A stretch of DNA of 64,000 nt. It comes from Cupriavidus pauculus (GTDB lineage Bacteria > Pseudomonadota > Gammaproteobacteria > Burkholderiales > Burkholderiaceae). Under the pieces are notes generated by a model. The model saw nothing but the letters and a program-made list of their open reading frames with translations, was not told the DNA's origin and did not search any database. The DNA lies in contig NZ_CP044065.1 of assembly GCF_008693385.1 (NCBI RefSeq), positions 248,001 to 312,000 of the forward strand. The letters run 5' to 3'. How positions within the stretch are numbered: position 1 is the first letter of the stretch; each line of letters starts with the position of its first letter. The position numbers and the translations under genes are program-made. This document shows, piece after piece, positions 1 through 8,657 of the stretch.

Positions 1-77
1 GCGAGCCGCTGCGCGGCGCGGCCGAAATGCAGTTCTTCCGCCACCGTGACAAAGTACCGCAGTTGCCGCAGGTCCAC
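1..77 (-). CDS. LysR-family transcriptional regulator, N-terminal fragment
   Basis: Only the first 25 codons lie in the window; the gene runs off the left edge. Read on the minus strand from a GTG at 77, the peptide begins VDLRQLRYFVTVAEELHFGR, the classic first helix of a LysR winged helix-turn-helix domain. A purine-rich stretch (GGGAGC) sits just before the GTG and supports this start. It is transcribed divergently from ilvD. LysR regulators often control the adjacent divergent gene, so it may regulate ilvD or itself, but that is inference. The effector-binding domain is outside the window. Confidence 0.85.
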   Translation of the reverse strand, partial: MDLRQLRYFVTVAEELHFGRAAQRL

Positions 78-198
78 GTGTTGCTCCCGCTATCGCTGAT
101 ATGTTTTTCGACTCAATAAGGGTTGAATAATATATTTGACACCCGAACACGCAAAGGGCCATGCTGTCGTCCACAAGAAAACATCGGAGATCCCCACC

Positions 199-1872
199 AT
201 GGCATTCAACAAGCGGTCCCGGCACATCACGCAGGGCGTGGCCCGTTCCCCCAATCGTTCGATGTACTACGCGCTCGGCTACGAGAAGGAAGACTTCGAC
301 AAGCCGATGATCGGCATTGCCAACGGGCACTCGACGATCACCCCTTGCAATTCCGGCCTCCAGCGCCTGGCCGACGCGGCCGTGAACGCCGTCAAAGCAT
401 CGGGAGCCAACCCGCAGATCTTCGGCACGCCGACGATCTCCGACGGCATGTCGATGGGCACCGAGGGCATGAAGTACTCGCTGATCTCGCGCGAGGTCAT
501 CGCCGACTGCATCGAGACCGCGGTGCAGGGCCAGTGGATGGACGGCGTGGTCGTCATCGGCGGCTGCGACAAGAACATGCCCGGTGGCATGATCGCGCTC
601 GCGCGCACCAATGTGCCCGGCATCTACGTGTACGGCGGCACGATCAAGCCCGGCAACTGGAAGGGCAAGGACCTGACGATCGTCTCGGCATTCGAGGCCG
701 TGGGCGAATTCACGGCCGGCCGCATGAGCGAGGAAGACTTCGAGGGCGTGGAGCGCAATGCCTGCCCGTCGTCGGGCTCGTGCGGCGGCATGTACACGGC
801 CAACACGATGAGCTCGTCGTTCGAGGCGCTCGGCATGTCGCTGCTGTATTCGTCGACGATGGCGAACCCGGACGACGAAAAGGTGGATAGCGCGGCCGAG
901 TCGGCGCGCGTGTTGTACGAGGCCATCAAGCGCGACATCAAGCCGCGCGACATCATCACGAAGCAGTCGATCGAGAATGCGGTGTCGCTGATCATGGCGA
1001 CCGGCGGGTCCACCAACGCGGTGCTCCATTACCTCGCGATCGCGCATTCGGCCGAGGTCGAATGGACCATCGACGATTTCGAGCGCATCCGCCGCAAGGT
1101 GCCCGTGATCTGCAACCTCAAGCCGTCGGGCCAGTACGTGGCCACCGACCTGCATCGCGCGGGCGGCATTCCGCAGGTGCTCAAGATCCTGCTGAACGCG
1201 GGCCTGCTGCACGGCGACTGCCTGACGATCACGGGCCGCACGCTCGCGGAGGAACTCGCGCACGTGCCCGACCAGCCGCGCGCGGATCAGGACGTGATCC
1301 TGCCGATCGACAAGGCACTCTACAAGCAGGGTCACCTCGCGATCCTCAAGGGGAACCTGGCCGAAGAGGGCGCGGTGGCCAAGATCACGGGCCTCAAGAA
1401 TCCGGTCATCACGGGCCCCGCGCGCGTGTTCGACGACGAGCAGAGCGCGATGGATGCGATCCTCGCCGATCGCATCCAGTCCGGCGACGTGCTGGTGCTG
1501 CGGTACCTTGGTCCCAAGGGCGGCCCCGGCATGCCGGAGATGCTTGCCCCGACGTCCGCGATCATCGGCAAGGGGCTCGGCGAATCGGTGGGCTTCATTA
1601 CCGACGGGCGCTTCTCGGGCGGTACGTGGGGCATGGTGGTGGGCCACGTCGCGCCGGAGGCGTACGTGGGCGGCACCATCGCGCTCGTGCAGGAAGGCGA
1701 CTCCATCACGATCGACGCGCATCAGCTCAAGCTCCAGCTGAATGTGGACGACGCCGAGCTCGCGCGCCGGCGCGCCGCGTGGAAGGCCCCGGCGCCGCGC
1801 TACACGCGCGGGGTGCTGGCCAAGTTCTCGAAGCTCGCCTCCACGGCCAGCAAGGGCGCTGTGACGGATTGA
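199..1872 (+). CDS. ilvD: dihydroxy-acid dehydratase
   Basis: IlvD dehydrates 2,3-dihydroxy-isovalerate and 2,3-dihydroxy-3-methylvalerate to the 2-oxo acids, the third common step of valine and isoleucine synthesis in the cytoplasm. The product has 557 residues, normal for the family. Three conserved cysteines that hold the iron-sulfur cluster are visible: Cys50 (TPCNSG), Cys123 ([10 protein letters not shown]) and Cys195 ([11 protein letters not shown]). The start at MAFNKRS is preferred over an in-frame upstream ATG at 136 because a CGGAGA ribosome site precedes it and homologues begin there. The gene is monocistronic, with a hairpin terminator about 30 bases after the stop. Confidence 0.97.
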   Translation: MAFNKRSRHITQGVARSPNRSMYYALGYEKEDFDKPMIGIANGHSTITPCNSGLQRLADAAVNAVKASGANPQIFGTPTISDGMSMGTEGMKYSLISREVIADCIETAVQGQWMDGVVVIGGCDKNMPGGMIALARTNVPGIYVYGGTIKPGNWKGKDLTIVSAFEAVGEFTAGRMSEEDFEGVERNACPSSGSCGGMYTANTMSSSFEALGMSLLYSSTMANPDDEKVDSAAESARVLYEAIKRDIKPRDIITKQSIENAVSLIMATGGSTNAVLHYLAIAHSAEVEWTIDDFERIRRKVPVICNLKPSGQYVATDLHRAGGIPQVLKILLNAGLLHGDCLTITGRTLAEELAHVPDQPRADQDVILPIDKALYKQGHLAILKGNLAEEGAVAKITGLKNPVITGPARVFDDEQSAMDAILADRIQSGDVLVLRYLGPKGGPGMPEMLAPTSAIIGKGLGESVGFITDGRFSGGTWGMVVGHVAPEAYVGGTIALVQEGDSITIDAHQLKLQLNVDDAELARRRAAWKAPAPRYTRGVLAKFSKLASTASKGAVTD

Positions 1873-1899
1873 CCGCGCGGGAGCGGGCGCGGTGGCTCG

Positions 1900-1935
1900 A
1901 AGGGCTCGCATCGTGCGGGCCCTTCTTGTTTTCGT
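1900..1935 (+). terminator. rho-independent terminator of ilvD
   Basis: An 11-bp stem with one G-T pair (AAGGGCTCGCA / TGCGGGCCCTT, loop TCG) is followed by the T-rich run TTCTTGTTTTC. It lies 28 bases after the ilvD stop codon. Confidence 0.8.
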
Positions 1936-1972
1936 AGAAATGCTATTTAGTTGATTGCTGACGTTGCACAGA

Positions 1973-2737
1973 ATGCAGGCATCTCAATCGTCCATCGCAT
2001 TCCGCATCATGTCGCGTGCCGTTCCGAACCCCTCGCCCGACCGGGCACACCCGCCGTCAGCCAGACCGTCCCCCAGGCGATTGCTGCCACGTTGCGAGCG
2101 AAACCTCATCGCCGCATTGGCCGCGTTAGCCTCGCTGGCCGCCGGCATCCTCCCTGGCGCCGCCGCTGCGGCCAGCTCGACGCCGTTCTCCATCGGCGCC
2201 AGTCTCGTCCCCGCCTCGTGCAACGTCTCGCTCTCGCAGGCAACGCTCGACTTCGGCGACATTCCGGCATCCACGCTGAGCAAAACGACGTCCACGAAGC
2301 TGCCCGCGCGCGATGTCACCGTTACCGTGGCATGCGATGCGCCTGCCTCGGTGGCGCTGGCGATGACCGACAATCGCCAGGGCAGCGAATCGCGCGACAT
2401 CGGCAATCCGACGCTGTTCGGTCTGGGCATGGTCAACAGCAGGGCCGTCGGAAATTTCACGCTGGCCACGCGCAATTCGGTCGGTGACGGCAACGCGACC
2501 GATCCGATCTCGCGCATTGGCGCCGGTGCATGGGCGCGCCTCAGCGGCGATCTGTCGGGGGCATCGGACTATCAGCTGTCGTGGGCGCCGAAAGGCGGCA
2601 ACACGCCCGGCACCTTCACGACCCTGCAGCAGACATTCGCGGTCTCGCTCGAGATCGCCGCCATCAACGACCTGCCGCCGCTGAACCAGGGCGTGGCGAT
2701 CGATGGATCGATGACGTTCTCGGTCGTCTACCTCTGA
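1973..2737 (+). CDS. DUF1120 family secreted protein (fimbria-like)
   Basis: About 254 residues. A hydrophobic stretch ending in GAAAAASS looks like a signal peptide. The mature part has the family pattern: an early Cys (PASCNVSLSQ), then LDFGDIPASTL, a second Cys (VACDAPASVAL) and a DNR motif, giving a two-cysteine, beta-rich, pilin-like domain. The gene stands alone: no chaperone or usher lies beside it. The start is uncertain. ATG 1973 is used, while TTG 1955 and ATG 2009 are in frame and none has a clear ribosome site. The domain call rests on motif memory; the role (adhesin or surface subunit) is inferred. Confidence 0.7.
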   Translation: MQASQSSIAFRIMSRAVPNPSPDRAHPPSARPSPRRLLPRCERNLIAALAALASLAAGILPGAAAAASSTPFSIGASLVPASCNVSLSQATLDFGDIPASTLSKTTSTKLPARDVTVTVACDAPASVALAMTDNRQGSESRDIGNPTLFGLGMVNSRAVGNFTLATRNSVGDGNATDPISRIGAGAWARLSGDLSGASDYQLSWAPKGGNTPGTFTTLQQTFAVSLEIAAINDLPPLNQGVAIDGSMTFSVVYL

Positions 2738-2740
2738 CGC

Positions 2741-3802
2741 TCAGGGCAAGCGTCCCGCCTCACGAATCGTCTCGATCCGTTCGCGTGTGAGCGGGTGCGA
2801 GGCGAGGAAGTCGTTCTCTTCGTCTGGATTGCCCTCCGCGCCGTTTCGTGCCGCGGACTTTCCACCGCGCCGTCCGTGCGCATCTTCCAGCTTCTGCAGG
2901 ACATCGGCGAGCGCCGACGGCGATAGCCGGTTCGCGCGCAGGACGTCGATCGCGAACGCATCGGCTTCGCGCTCGTGCTCGCGCGAATAGCGCATGGTCA
3001 GCATTGCCGCGGGCACGCCCGCGAGGATCGTCGAGAAGTCACCGAACACATAGGCGGCCGCGGCGCCGATCGCGGAGGCCTGGATCACCTGCTGCAGGCC
3101 GTGGCGCTGGGCCACGTGGCCGGCCTCGTGCGCGAGCACGCCCATCATGCCGGTTCCGGTGCCGATCAGTGCGACCAGTTCGTCCGTCACGACGATCGTG
3201 CCGCCGGGCAGGGCCAGCGCGTTGGGGCCGAGGCCCTTGCCCTTGCGAAACTGGATATCGTAGCGATGGCTGGGGTCCGCAGGCAGCGAGAGCGCCGCGA
3301 AGCGGTCGCGAATGGCCTTTTGGTCGGCGGCCGACAGCTCGCTCGGGCCGACCATCCGCGCATCGAGGGCGTCGAGCGTCGCCTGGCCCATCTGCGCCTC
3401 GATCGATGCGGGTACGGCATCGGCCAGTATGCGCGCGCCCCACGGCAGCACCAACTCGTAGCAGAGCACGCACGCGGCGACGAGGCCGACGGCTGCGAGA
3501 CCGACGAGCCGCCAGCTGTTCTGCGCGCGCGCAACCCATCCCTCCCGGTAACCCGTTGCCGCCAGCAGCGCGTCGAACGCGACGTTGTCGGCGATCTCGC
3601 AATACGCGCCATCGCTGAACGTGACGAGGCGCGGCGCGCGTCGCGTGCGTTCGGACACGCGCAGCGAGGACAGCGGCGCGCGCCGCAGCTCCTCTCCGTT
3701 GCCATCGCGCAGCACGGCGTCGCCGCCGGCAACGTCCAGCGTGACCGCGTGCGCGCGCGACGAGCGCGTGTCGAAGTACGAGGCGGCAACCATGGCGGTC
3801 AT
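2741..3802 (-). CDS. M48-family membrane zinc metallopeptidase
   Basis: 353 residues. The zinc-binding HExxH motif is HEAGH at residues 225-229, and a downstream REHEREAD segment supplies the third ligand glutamate. One hydrophobic segment (about residues 98-120) precedes the catalytic domain, so the protein is likely anchored in the inner membrane with the protease domain on one face. The family resembles HtpX and BepA-type peptidases that degrade misfolded envelope proteins. The gene starts 3 bases after the stop of the upstream DUF898 gene on the same strand, so the two are probably one operon. The substrate is unknown. Confidence 0.88.
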   Translation of the reverse strand: MTAMVAASYFDTRSSRAHAVTLDVAGGDAVLRDGNGEELRRAPLSSLRVSERTRRAPRLVTFSDGAYCEIADNVAFDALLAATGYREGWVARAQNSWRLVGLAAVGLVAACVLCYELVLPWGARILADAVPASIEAQMGQATLDALDARMVGPSELSAADQKAIRDRFAALSLPADPSHRYDIQFRKGKGLGPNALALPGGTIVVTDELVALIGTGTGMMGVLAHEAGHVAQRHGLQQVIQASAIGAAAAYVFGDFSTILAGVPAAMLTMRYSREHEREADAFAIDVLRANRLSPSALADVLQKLEDAHGRRGGKSAARNGAEGNPDEENDFLASHPLTRERIETIREAGRLP

Positions 3803-3805
3803 CGG

Positions 3806-4837
3806 TCAGAGGGCGATATCGATGTCATACCATTCGGCCGCCGCATCGCCAAGCGCATCGACCTGGTCGATCTCTGCCGCAATGAAATGATCGAGCGGGC
3901 CGGCGGCGAACAGCGTCATCGATTCGACGCAATAGCGCGCCACGCGCACGCGCGCGAACGGCAGGAACAGGCCGAGCGTCAGCACGATGAGGATCGCGTT
4001 GGTCAGCATGATGAGGAACAGGCGGCCGGTGCGCACGTCGCTGCCGAAGCGATGTTCCGCGAGCGTCGTGGCGCGCCAGATCGTGTTCTGCAGCCGCGCG
4101 CGATACAACGGTGCCGCAAGCATGAACGCCAGCCAAAGGCCCAGGGCCGCGCCCGATACCGTGAGGACGGATGCGGCGCCTACCGCGGAGCCCAGCAGGG
4201 CGCCGAGCGCCGCGCCACCGCCAGCCAGCAGAACGCCCGTGAGCGACACCGCCACGTAGACGCGGTAGAACGCGCTCACCGGCGCGTGGAACGCGAACGG
4301 TGCGGTGCCGAATCGTGCGTTGCCGTGCTGGAACTGCTTGAGGCGCTGGTGCGCGAGCGGTGTGAGGATGCCGAGCGTCAGGACCGCGAGCAGCGGCCAC
4401 AGCAGGAACGCCTTGTAGCCATCGCCATCGCTGCCACGAAACGCGAAGCGCAGGCCGCGATAGCTTGAATTGGCCATGCGGAAGCGCAGCGAACGCACGA
4501 GCAGGAACGGCATGACGGCGGCGACGATCAGCAGCGCGACGAGCGGGAGCAGCGGGCTGATGTAGCCGCCCATCTGCAGCGCGCCGAACAGCACGAATGC
4601 GATGATCCGGCCCTTGAGGATGGCCAGCGGATTGCCGTGGTAGTCGAACGTCGCGTTATCGACGCGCGTATTGCGATAGAAGTACTGGAGCGTGCGGACC
4701 TTGGCCCATGCCGTGTAGATACCGAGCGTAACGAGCCCCAGCAGTGTGTTGACGATCCAGATGCGAAAGTATTCCGACCCCGACCCCGTGAAGGCGAACG
4801 GCAACTCGCGTCCGCCCTCCTTGTTCTCCCATTGCAT
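3806..4837 (-). CDS. DUF898 (YjgN-like) multi-pass membrane protein
   Basis: 343 residues with several strongly hydrophobic segments and the family's repeated GxYTxWAKVR-like motif (LVTLGIYTAWAKVRTLQYF near the N-terminus, GLFLPFARVRVARY near the C-terminus). It resembles E. coli YjgN, an inner-membrane protein of unknown function. The start MQWENKEGG at 4837 is chosen because GGAGAA lies 8 bases upstream; ATGs at 4867 and 4918 lack such a site. It is the first gene of a two-gene unit with the M48 peptidase, which suggests the pair work together in the envelope. No function can be given. Confidence 0.82.
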   Translation of the reverse strand: MQWENKEGGRELPFAFTGSGSEYFRIWIVNTLLGLVTLGIYTAWAKVRTLQYFYRNTRVDNATFDYHGNPLAILKGRIIAFVLFGALQMGGYISPLLPLVALLIVAAVMPFLLVRSLRFRMANSSYRGLRFAFRGSDGDGYKAFLLWPLLAVLTLGILTPLAHQRLKQFQHGNARFGTAPFAFHAPVSAFYRVYVAVSLTGVLLAGGGAALGALLGSAVGAASVLTVSGAALGLWLAFMLAAPLYRARLQNTIWRATTLAEHRFGSDVRTGRLFLIMLTNAILIVLTLGLFLPFARVRVARYCVESMTLFAAGPLDHFIAAEIDQVDALGDAAAEWYDIDIAL

Positions 4838-5044
4838 ATCCGGATTCTCCGTTTTTAGTTGTTTCATCGATGCAACCGATCTGCGCGGCGGAACCATCCT
4901 CCCGAATGCGCCGGGCAACGCATTGTCGCACTCGCGCGACGTCCTGATGGGGCATTATGTGGCATATACCCGACAATTTGCCGCGTGATGCGTCGTGGCA
5001 ACGCTTCGGACGGCCAGCCGGGTCGTAACGGGGGAGATACATTC

Positions 5045-5070
5045 TGTTACATGCCTAGGGAGATGTAACA
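5045..5070. promoter_or_regulatory. inverted repeat TGTTACAT-N10-ATGTAACA
   Basis: Perfect 8-bp arms (5045-5052 and 5063-5070) are separated by 10 bases. A third copy of the core TGTTACA lies at 5140-5146. The AT-rich arms stand out in this GC-rich sequence and the symmetry suits a dimeric regulator. Which protein binds, and which of the two divergent operons it serves, cannot be told from the sequence. Confidence 0.5.
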
Positions 5071-5457
5071 AGTCTTCGATCGTCATCATCAATGAAATCA
5101 GAGGCTTAACCCTACTGGCACGGTCTTCGCTATAAAGTCTGTTACAAGAATCGCGATTCCACGGACGAAGAGCGGGAGAATCGGTGCCAGGCAGTATCGG
5201 CACTTGCACGGGGAGGCGTGGGACTGGCGCCGGTCGAACCAACCTGGTCCACGCGTGGCTGGCGCACTGCCGGTCCGCGATGAGATACGCGCGGCATTCT
5301 TTCAGGCGCGGGCGACGATCGTCAGGGAGGGCGACGTCGTCCGTCGCACCTCGGCTGGTGTCCTGCTTCACGTTCCCGCTTCACGTTCCGGCTTCATGCC
5401 CTTCTGGTTTTCCCTCGTTCGGGAAGACACCGGGTTGTCACGTCCCGGCCGCCGCTC

Positions 5458-5472
5458 ATAATTATGAATTAT
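5458..5472. promoter_or_regulatory. palindromic candidate operator ATAATT-ATG-AATTAT
   Basis: A perfect 6-bp dyad with a 3-base centre ends 17 bases before the start of the GntR regulator gene and just before its GGAGG ribosome site. FCD-type GntR regulators of malonate operons bind short AT-rich palindromes near their own promoters, so this is a good autoregulatory operator candidate. The assignment is inferred from position and symmetry. Confidence 0.5.
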
Positions 5473-5489
5473 TGCGGCTTGGAGGCGAC

Positions 5490-6191
5490 ATGCGAATCGT
5501 CCAGCAGGCGCTGTATCTCGAGGTGTCCGACCGGCTGCGCGCAATGATCGACGATCATGCGCTGATGCCCGGCGCATGGATCGACGAAGTCGCGCTGGCC
5601 GCGTCGCTGGGCATCTCGCGCACGCCGTTGCGCGAAGCGCTGAAGGTGCTCGCGGCAGAGGGGCTCGTGCGGCTGGAGCCGCGGCGGGGCTGCTTCGTCA
5701 ACGAGCTGACCGAGCAGGACCTCGACGAGATCTTTCCGCTGATGGCGCTGCTCGAGGGCCGCTGTGCCTACGAGGCCGCGCGCAACGTCACCGAGGACGA
5801 CCTCGACGCGCTGGAGGTGCTGCACGCCGAGCTGGCGCGCCACGCGGCCGACGAGCAGATCGACGCGTACTACGAGACGAACTATCAGATTCACGAAGCG
5901 ATCCAGCGCCTGGCCGGCAACCGCTGGCTATCGGGCGTGGTCAGCGATCTGCGCAAGGTGTTGCGGTTGTCGCGCCACAAGAGCCTGAAGCTCGATGGAC
6001 GCGTGCACGAATCGTGCGCCGAGCATCTGTCGGTGTTCTCGGCGCTCAAGGCACGCGATTCGGAAGGGGCGGAGGCGCTGATGAAGACGCACGTGCTGCG
6101 CCAGCGCGCGGCACTGCGCACGCTGGACGGCGCCGAGCGCTCGAACGTCGTGCGCATGCATGTTTCCTCGTCCGCACAGGAGACCCCATGA
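5490..6191 (+). CDS. GntR-family (FCD type) regulator of the malonate operon
   Basis: 233 residues. The N-terminal winged helix-turn-helix (about residues 10-70) shows the GntR signature SLGISRTPLREALKVLAAEG. The helical C-terminal half has FCD-domain features (FPLMALLEGRCAYEAAR, a histidine in NYQIHEAI and another in HESCAEHL as likely metal ligands). The start at 5490 follows a GGAGG site 5 bases upstream; a much longer open frame from 5184 has no support. Its stop overlaps the start of the decarboxylase gene (ATGA). By position it is the counterpart of MatR/MdcY, which respond to malonate or malonyl-CoA. The ligand is inferred. Confidence 0.9.
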   Translation: MRIVQQALYLEVSDRLRAMIDDHALMPGAWIDEVALAASLGISRTPLREALKVLAAEGLVRLEPRRGCFVNELTEQDLDEIFPLMALLEGRCAYEAARNVTEDDLDALEVLHAELARHAADEQIDAYYETNYQIHEAIQRLAGNRWLSGVVSDLRKVLRLSRHKSLKLDGRVHESCAEHLSVFSALKARDSEGAEALMKTHVLRQRAALRTLDGAERSNVVRMHVSSSAQETP

Positions 6192-7624
6192 ACGTCCTCG
6201 ATACGACCGAACAGAAGGTCAGCGAGAAGGTCAGCGAGAAGGTCAGCGCGCCGCTCGATACCGAACGCGGGAGCGGGGACACGCTACTTGCGCGGTTTGG
6301 CCGCTGGTGGGGCCGGAAGGGCGAGGGCGAGCCGCAGGCGCCCGCGGCGAAGCCCGTCGCCCCCGAAGCCATCGCGCTATCGCCGCGCGTGCTGCGGCGC
6401 CAGCGCGAGCAACTGCGGCAATGCTTCGACGCGCGTCTGACCGATGGCGCGGCCAATGCTGCCGCGCAGGCGTGGCGGCAGGAGTACGAGGCCGCCGGCG
6501 AGGCCGCGCGGCAGGCCATGCTCGGCGTGCTGGCCGAGGTCGCGGCGCCCGGCAGCGAGGCGGCCACGGTCCACGCGAGCCTCTCGCAGGCGCTATCGAA
6601 TGCGCGCATCCGCTTCTTCAAGCGGCTCGCGGCGCTGCATGGCCAGCACGGGGACAGCGTCTGCGGGCTGCATTTCCTGATTCACCTGCGCGCGGACATG
6701 CTGCGCTGGCACAAGCGCATTCCGGGGCTGCGCGCGCTCGATGACGACCTCGAGGCGCTGTTCTCGAACTGGTTCGACGTGGGGCTGCTCGAGCTGCAGC
6801 CCATTACGTGGGACTCGCCGGCGTCGCTGCTCGAGAAGCTCATCCGCTACGAGGCCGTGCACGAGATTTCCTCGTGGACCGATCTGCGCAACCGGCTCGA
6901 TTCCGATCGCCGTTGCTACGCGTTCTTCCATCCGCGCATCCCGCGCGAGCCGCTGATCTTCGTCGAGGTGGCGTTTGTGCCCGAGATGGCGGCCAACGTG
7001 CAGGCGCTGCTCGACGAACTGGCGCCGCTCGAGGACCTGCGCCGGGTGAAGTGGGCGATCTTTTATTCCATCTCGAATACGCAGGCGGGGTTGCGCGGCG
7101 TGAGCTTCGGCAACTTCCTGCTCAAGCGCGTGATCGAGGAGCTTCAGCGCGAGTTTCCCAAGCTCAAGCAGTTCGCGACCCTGTCACCGATTCCCGGGTT
7201 TGCCGACTGGCTGCGCAGGCAGGATGCCGCCGCGGTTGCCGGGATGCTCGGCGAGAAGCGCCTAGCGCGCTGGACCGAACGCCATGGCGATGCGCCGGCG
7301 GACGGCGCGGCATGGTTCGCGGCGCTCGCGCCGGACAGCGCGGATGCCGTGGTGCGCGATACCGCGCTGACGCTGGCCGCGCACTACCTCGTGCGCGAGC
7401 AGAAAGACGGGCTTCCGGCCGATGCGGTCGCTCGCTTTCACCTCGGCAACGGTGCCTGCGTGGAGCGTCTGAACTGGGGCGCCGATCTGTCGCGCAAAGG
7501 CCGCGCGCAGGGGGGCGGGATGATGGTGAATTACCTTTACGTGCCCGACGCGCTGGATGACAATCTGGCACGCCTTGGCGCAGGGAATCCGCGCGTCAGC
7601 CGCGCGGTGGGCAAGCTGCTGTGA
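6188..7624 (+). CDS. matA: malonyl-CoA decarboxylase
   Basis: 478 residues. It converts malonyl-CoA to acetyl-CoA and CO2. The family's catalytic segments are present: LSPIPGF, with the catalytic serine, and FHLGNGACVERLNW, with the catalytic histidine. SISNTQAGLRG and FGNFLLKRVIEELQREFPKL also match the family closely. The gene overlaps the upstream regulator by 4 bases, so translation is coupled. The N-terminus (residues about 9-21) carries three copies of KVSE encoded by a 12-bp tandem repeat. Together with the CoA synthetase downstream it completes malonate to acetyl-CoA conversion. Confidence 0.95.
   Translation: MNVLDTTEQKVSEKVSEKVSAPLDTERGSGDTLLARFGRWWGRKGEGEPQAPAAKPVAPEAIALSPRVLRRQREQLRQCFDARLTDGAANAAAQAWRQEYEAAGEAARQAMLGVLAEVAAPGSEAATVHASLSQALSNARIRFFKRLAALHGQHGDSVCGLHFLIHLRADMLRWHKRIPGLRALDDDLEALFSNWFDVGLLELQPITWDSPASLLEKLIRYEAVHEISSWTDLRNRLDSDRRCYAFFHPRIPREPLIFVEVAFVPEMAANVQALLDELAPLEDLRRVKWAIFYSISNTQAGLRGVSFGNFLLKRVIEELQREFPKLKQFATLSPIPGFADWLRRQDAAAVAGMLGEKRLARWTERHGDAPADGAAWFAALAPDSADAVVRDTALTLAAHYLVREQKDGLPADAVARFHLGNGACVERLNWGADLSRKGRAQGGGMMVNYLYVPDALDDNLARLGAGNPRVSRAVGKLL
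6214..6249 (+). repeat. 12-bp tandem repeat, 3 copies, in frame
   Basis: The unit GAAGGTCAGCGA occurs three times (the last copy differs in its final base) in the 5' end of the malonyl-CoA decarboxylase gene and encodes KVSE repeats. Confidence 0.9.
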
Positions 7625-7664
7625 TCGATTGACTTTCCGTATGAGAGAGAGAGGAGACAGTGCA

Positions 7665-8657
7665 ATGGTTTTCCATCTGAAAGCGTGCGCGCGGGTGTTG
7701 GGGGTAACGGCCATGTTGGCGGGCGCGACGGCAATGAGCGCGGCGCCCGCGCAGGCCGATACGTGGCCGAGCAAGCCGATCACGGTGATCGTGCCGTTCC
7801 CGGCCGGTGGCGGTACCGACGCGTTCGCGCGGCCGCTCACGGCCCAGCTGTCGAAACAGCTCGGCAAGCAGTTCGTGATCGACAACCGCGGCGGCGCCGG
7901 CGGCACGGTCGGCGCGAGCATCGCGGCCAAGGCCGCGCCCGATGGCTATACGGTGTTTATCGGTGGCGCGCACCATGCGATCGCGCCGTCGTTCTATCCG
8001 AAGCTCGACTACGACATCGAGAAGGACTTCATTCCCGTCACCGTCATTGCGCAGCCGCCGCAGGTCGTGGTGGTGAACCCGAAGGTCCAGGCGAAGACGC
8101 TGCAGGAACTCATCGCCTATGCGAAGGCGAACCCCGGCAAGCTCAACTACGGTTCCGCGGGGAACGGTTCGTCGCACCATCTGGCTGGCGAACTGTTCAA
8201 GCTTGAAACCAAGACGTTCATCACGCATATCCCCTACAAGGGCGCGGGCCCGGCGCTGTCCGACCTGATCGCCGGGCAGGTCGATATCGTGTTCGACGGC
8301 CTGGGCTCGTCCGCGCAGCACATTCGCGGCGGCCGCATCAACGCGCTCGCGGTGGCGGCCACCAAGCGTTCGCCCGCGTTCCCGAACGTGCCGACCGCTG
8401 CCGAGGCCGGCGTGAAGAATTTCGAGGTGTCCACGTGGTACGCGATGTGGGTGCCGAAGAATACGCCGAAGGACATCGTCGACAAGCTCTACGCGGAAAC
8501 GCGCAAGGCGCTCGATTCGCCTGAAATGAAGGCGATCTGGCTCAACAACGGCTCCGAGATCCCGAACTTCACGCCCGAACAGTTCGGCCAGTTCCAGCGC
8601 GCGGAGATCAAGCGCTGGGCGGAAGTGGTGCAGCGCTCGGGCGCGAAGATCGACTGA
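7665..8657 (+). CDS. Bug/TctC-family periplasmic substrate-binding protein
   Basis: 330 residues. A signal peptide ends near AAPAQADTWPSKP. The mature N-terminus has the family hallmarks WPSKPITVIVPFPAGGGTD and FVIDNRGGAGG, and GKLNYGSAGNGSS follows. Members bind small carboxylates in the periplasm for tripartite tricarboxylate transporters. No TctA/TctB permease genes are present in the window, so the partner must be encoded elsewhere. A GAGGAG site precedes the ATG at 7665. Its stop overlaps the next start (TGATG). From the operon the probable ligand is malonate or a related diacid, which is inference. Confidence 0.93.
   Translation: MVFHLKACARVLGVTAMLAGATAMSAAPAQADTWPSKPITVIVPFPAGGGTDAFARPLTAQLSKQLGKQFVIDNRGGAGGTVGASIAAKAAPDGYTVFIGGAHHAIAPSFYPKLDYDIEKDFIPVTVIAQPPQVVVVNPKVQAKTLQELIAYAKANPGKLNYGSAGNGSSHHLAGELFKLETKTFITHIPYKGAGPALSDLIAGQVDIVFDGLGSSAQHIRGGRINALAVAATKRSPAFPNVPTAAEAGVKNFEVSTWYAMWVPKNTPKDIVDKLYAETRKALDSPEMKAIWLNNGSEIPNFTPEQFGQFQRAEIKRWAEVVQRSGAKID

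Larger units (their letters stand above)
4838..5489. other. 652-base non-coding region between divergent operons
   Basis: No convincing gene was found here; the short open frames have neither ribosome sites nor recognisable products. The region must hold the promoter of the DUF898-M48 pair (leftward) and that of the malonate operon (rightward). It contains two marked dyads, annotated separately at 5045-5070 and 5458-5472, and a third TGTTACA heptamer at 5140-5146. Confidence 0.6.

Noticed and set aside
5184..5489. Extended N-terminus of the GntR regulator
   Set aside because: The added 102 residues are low-complexity, no ribosome site, and GGAGG precedes the ATG at 5490.
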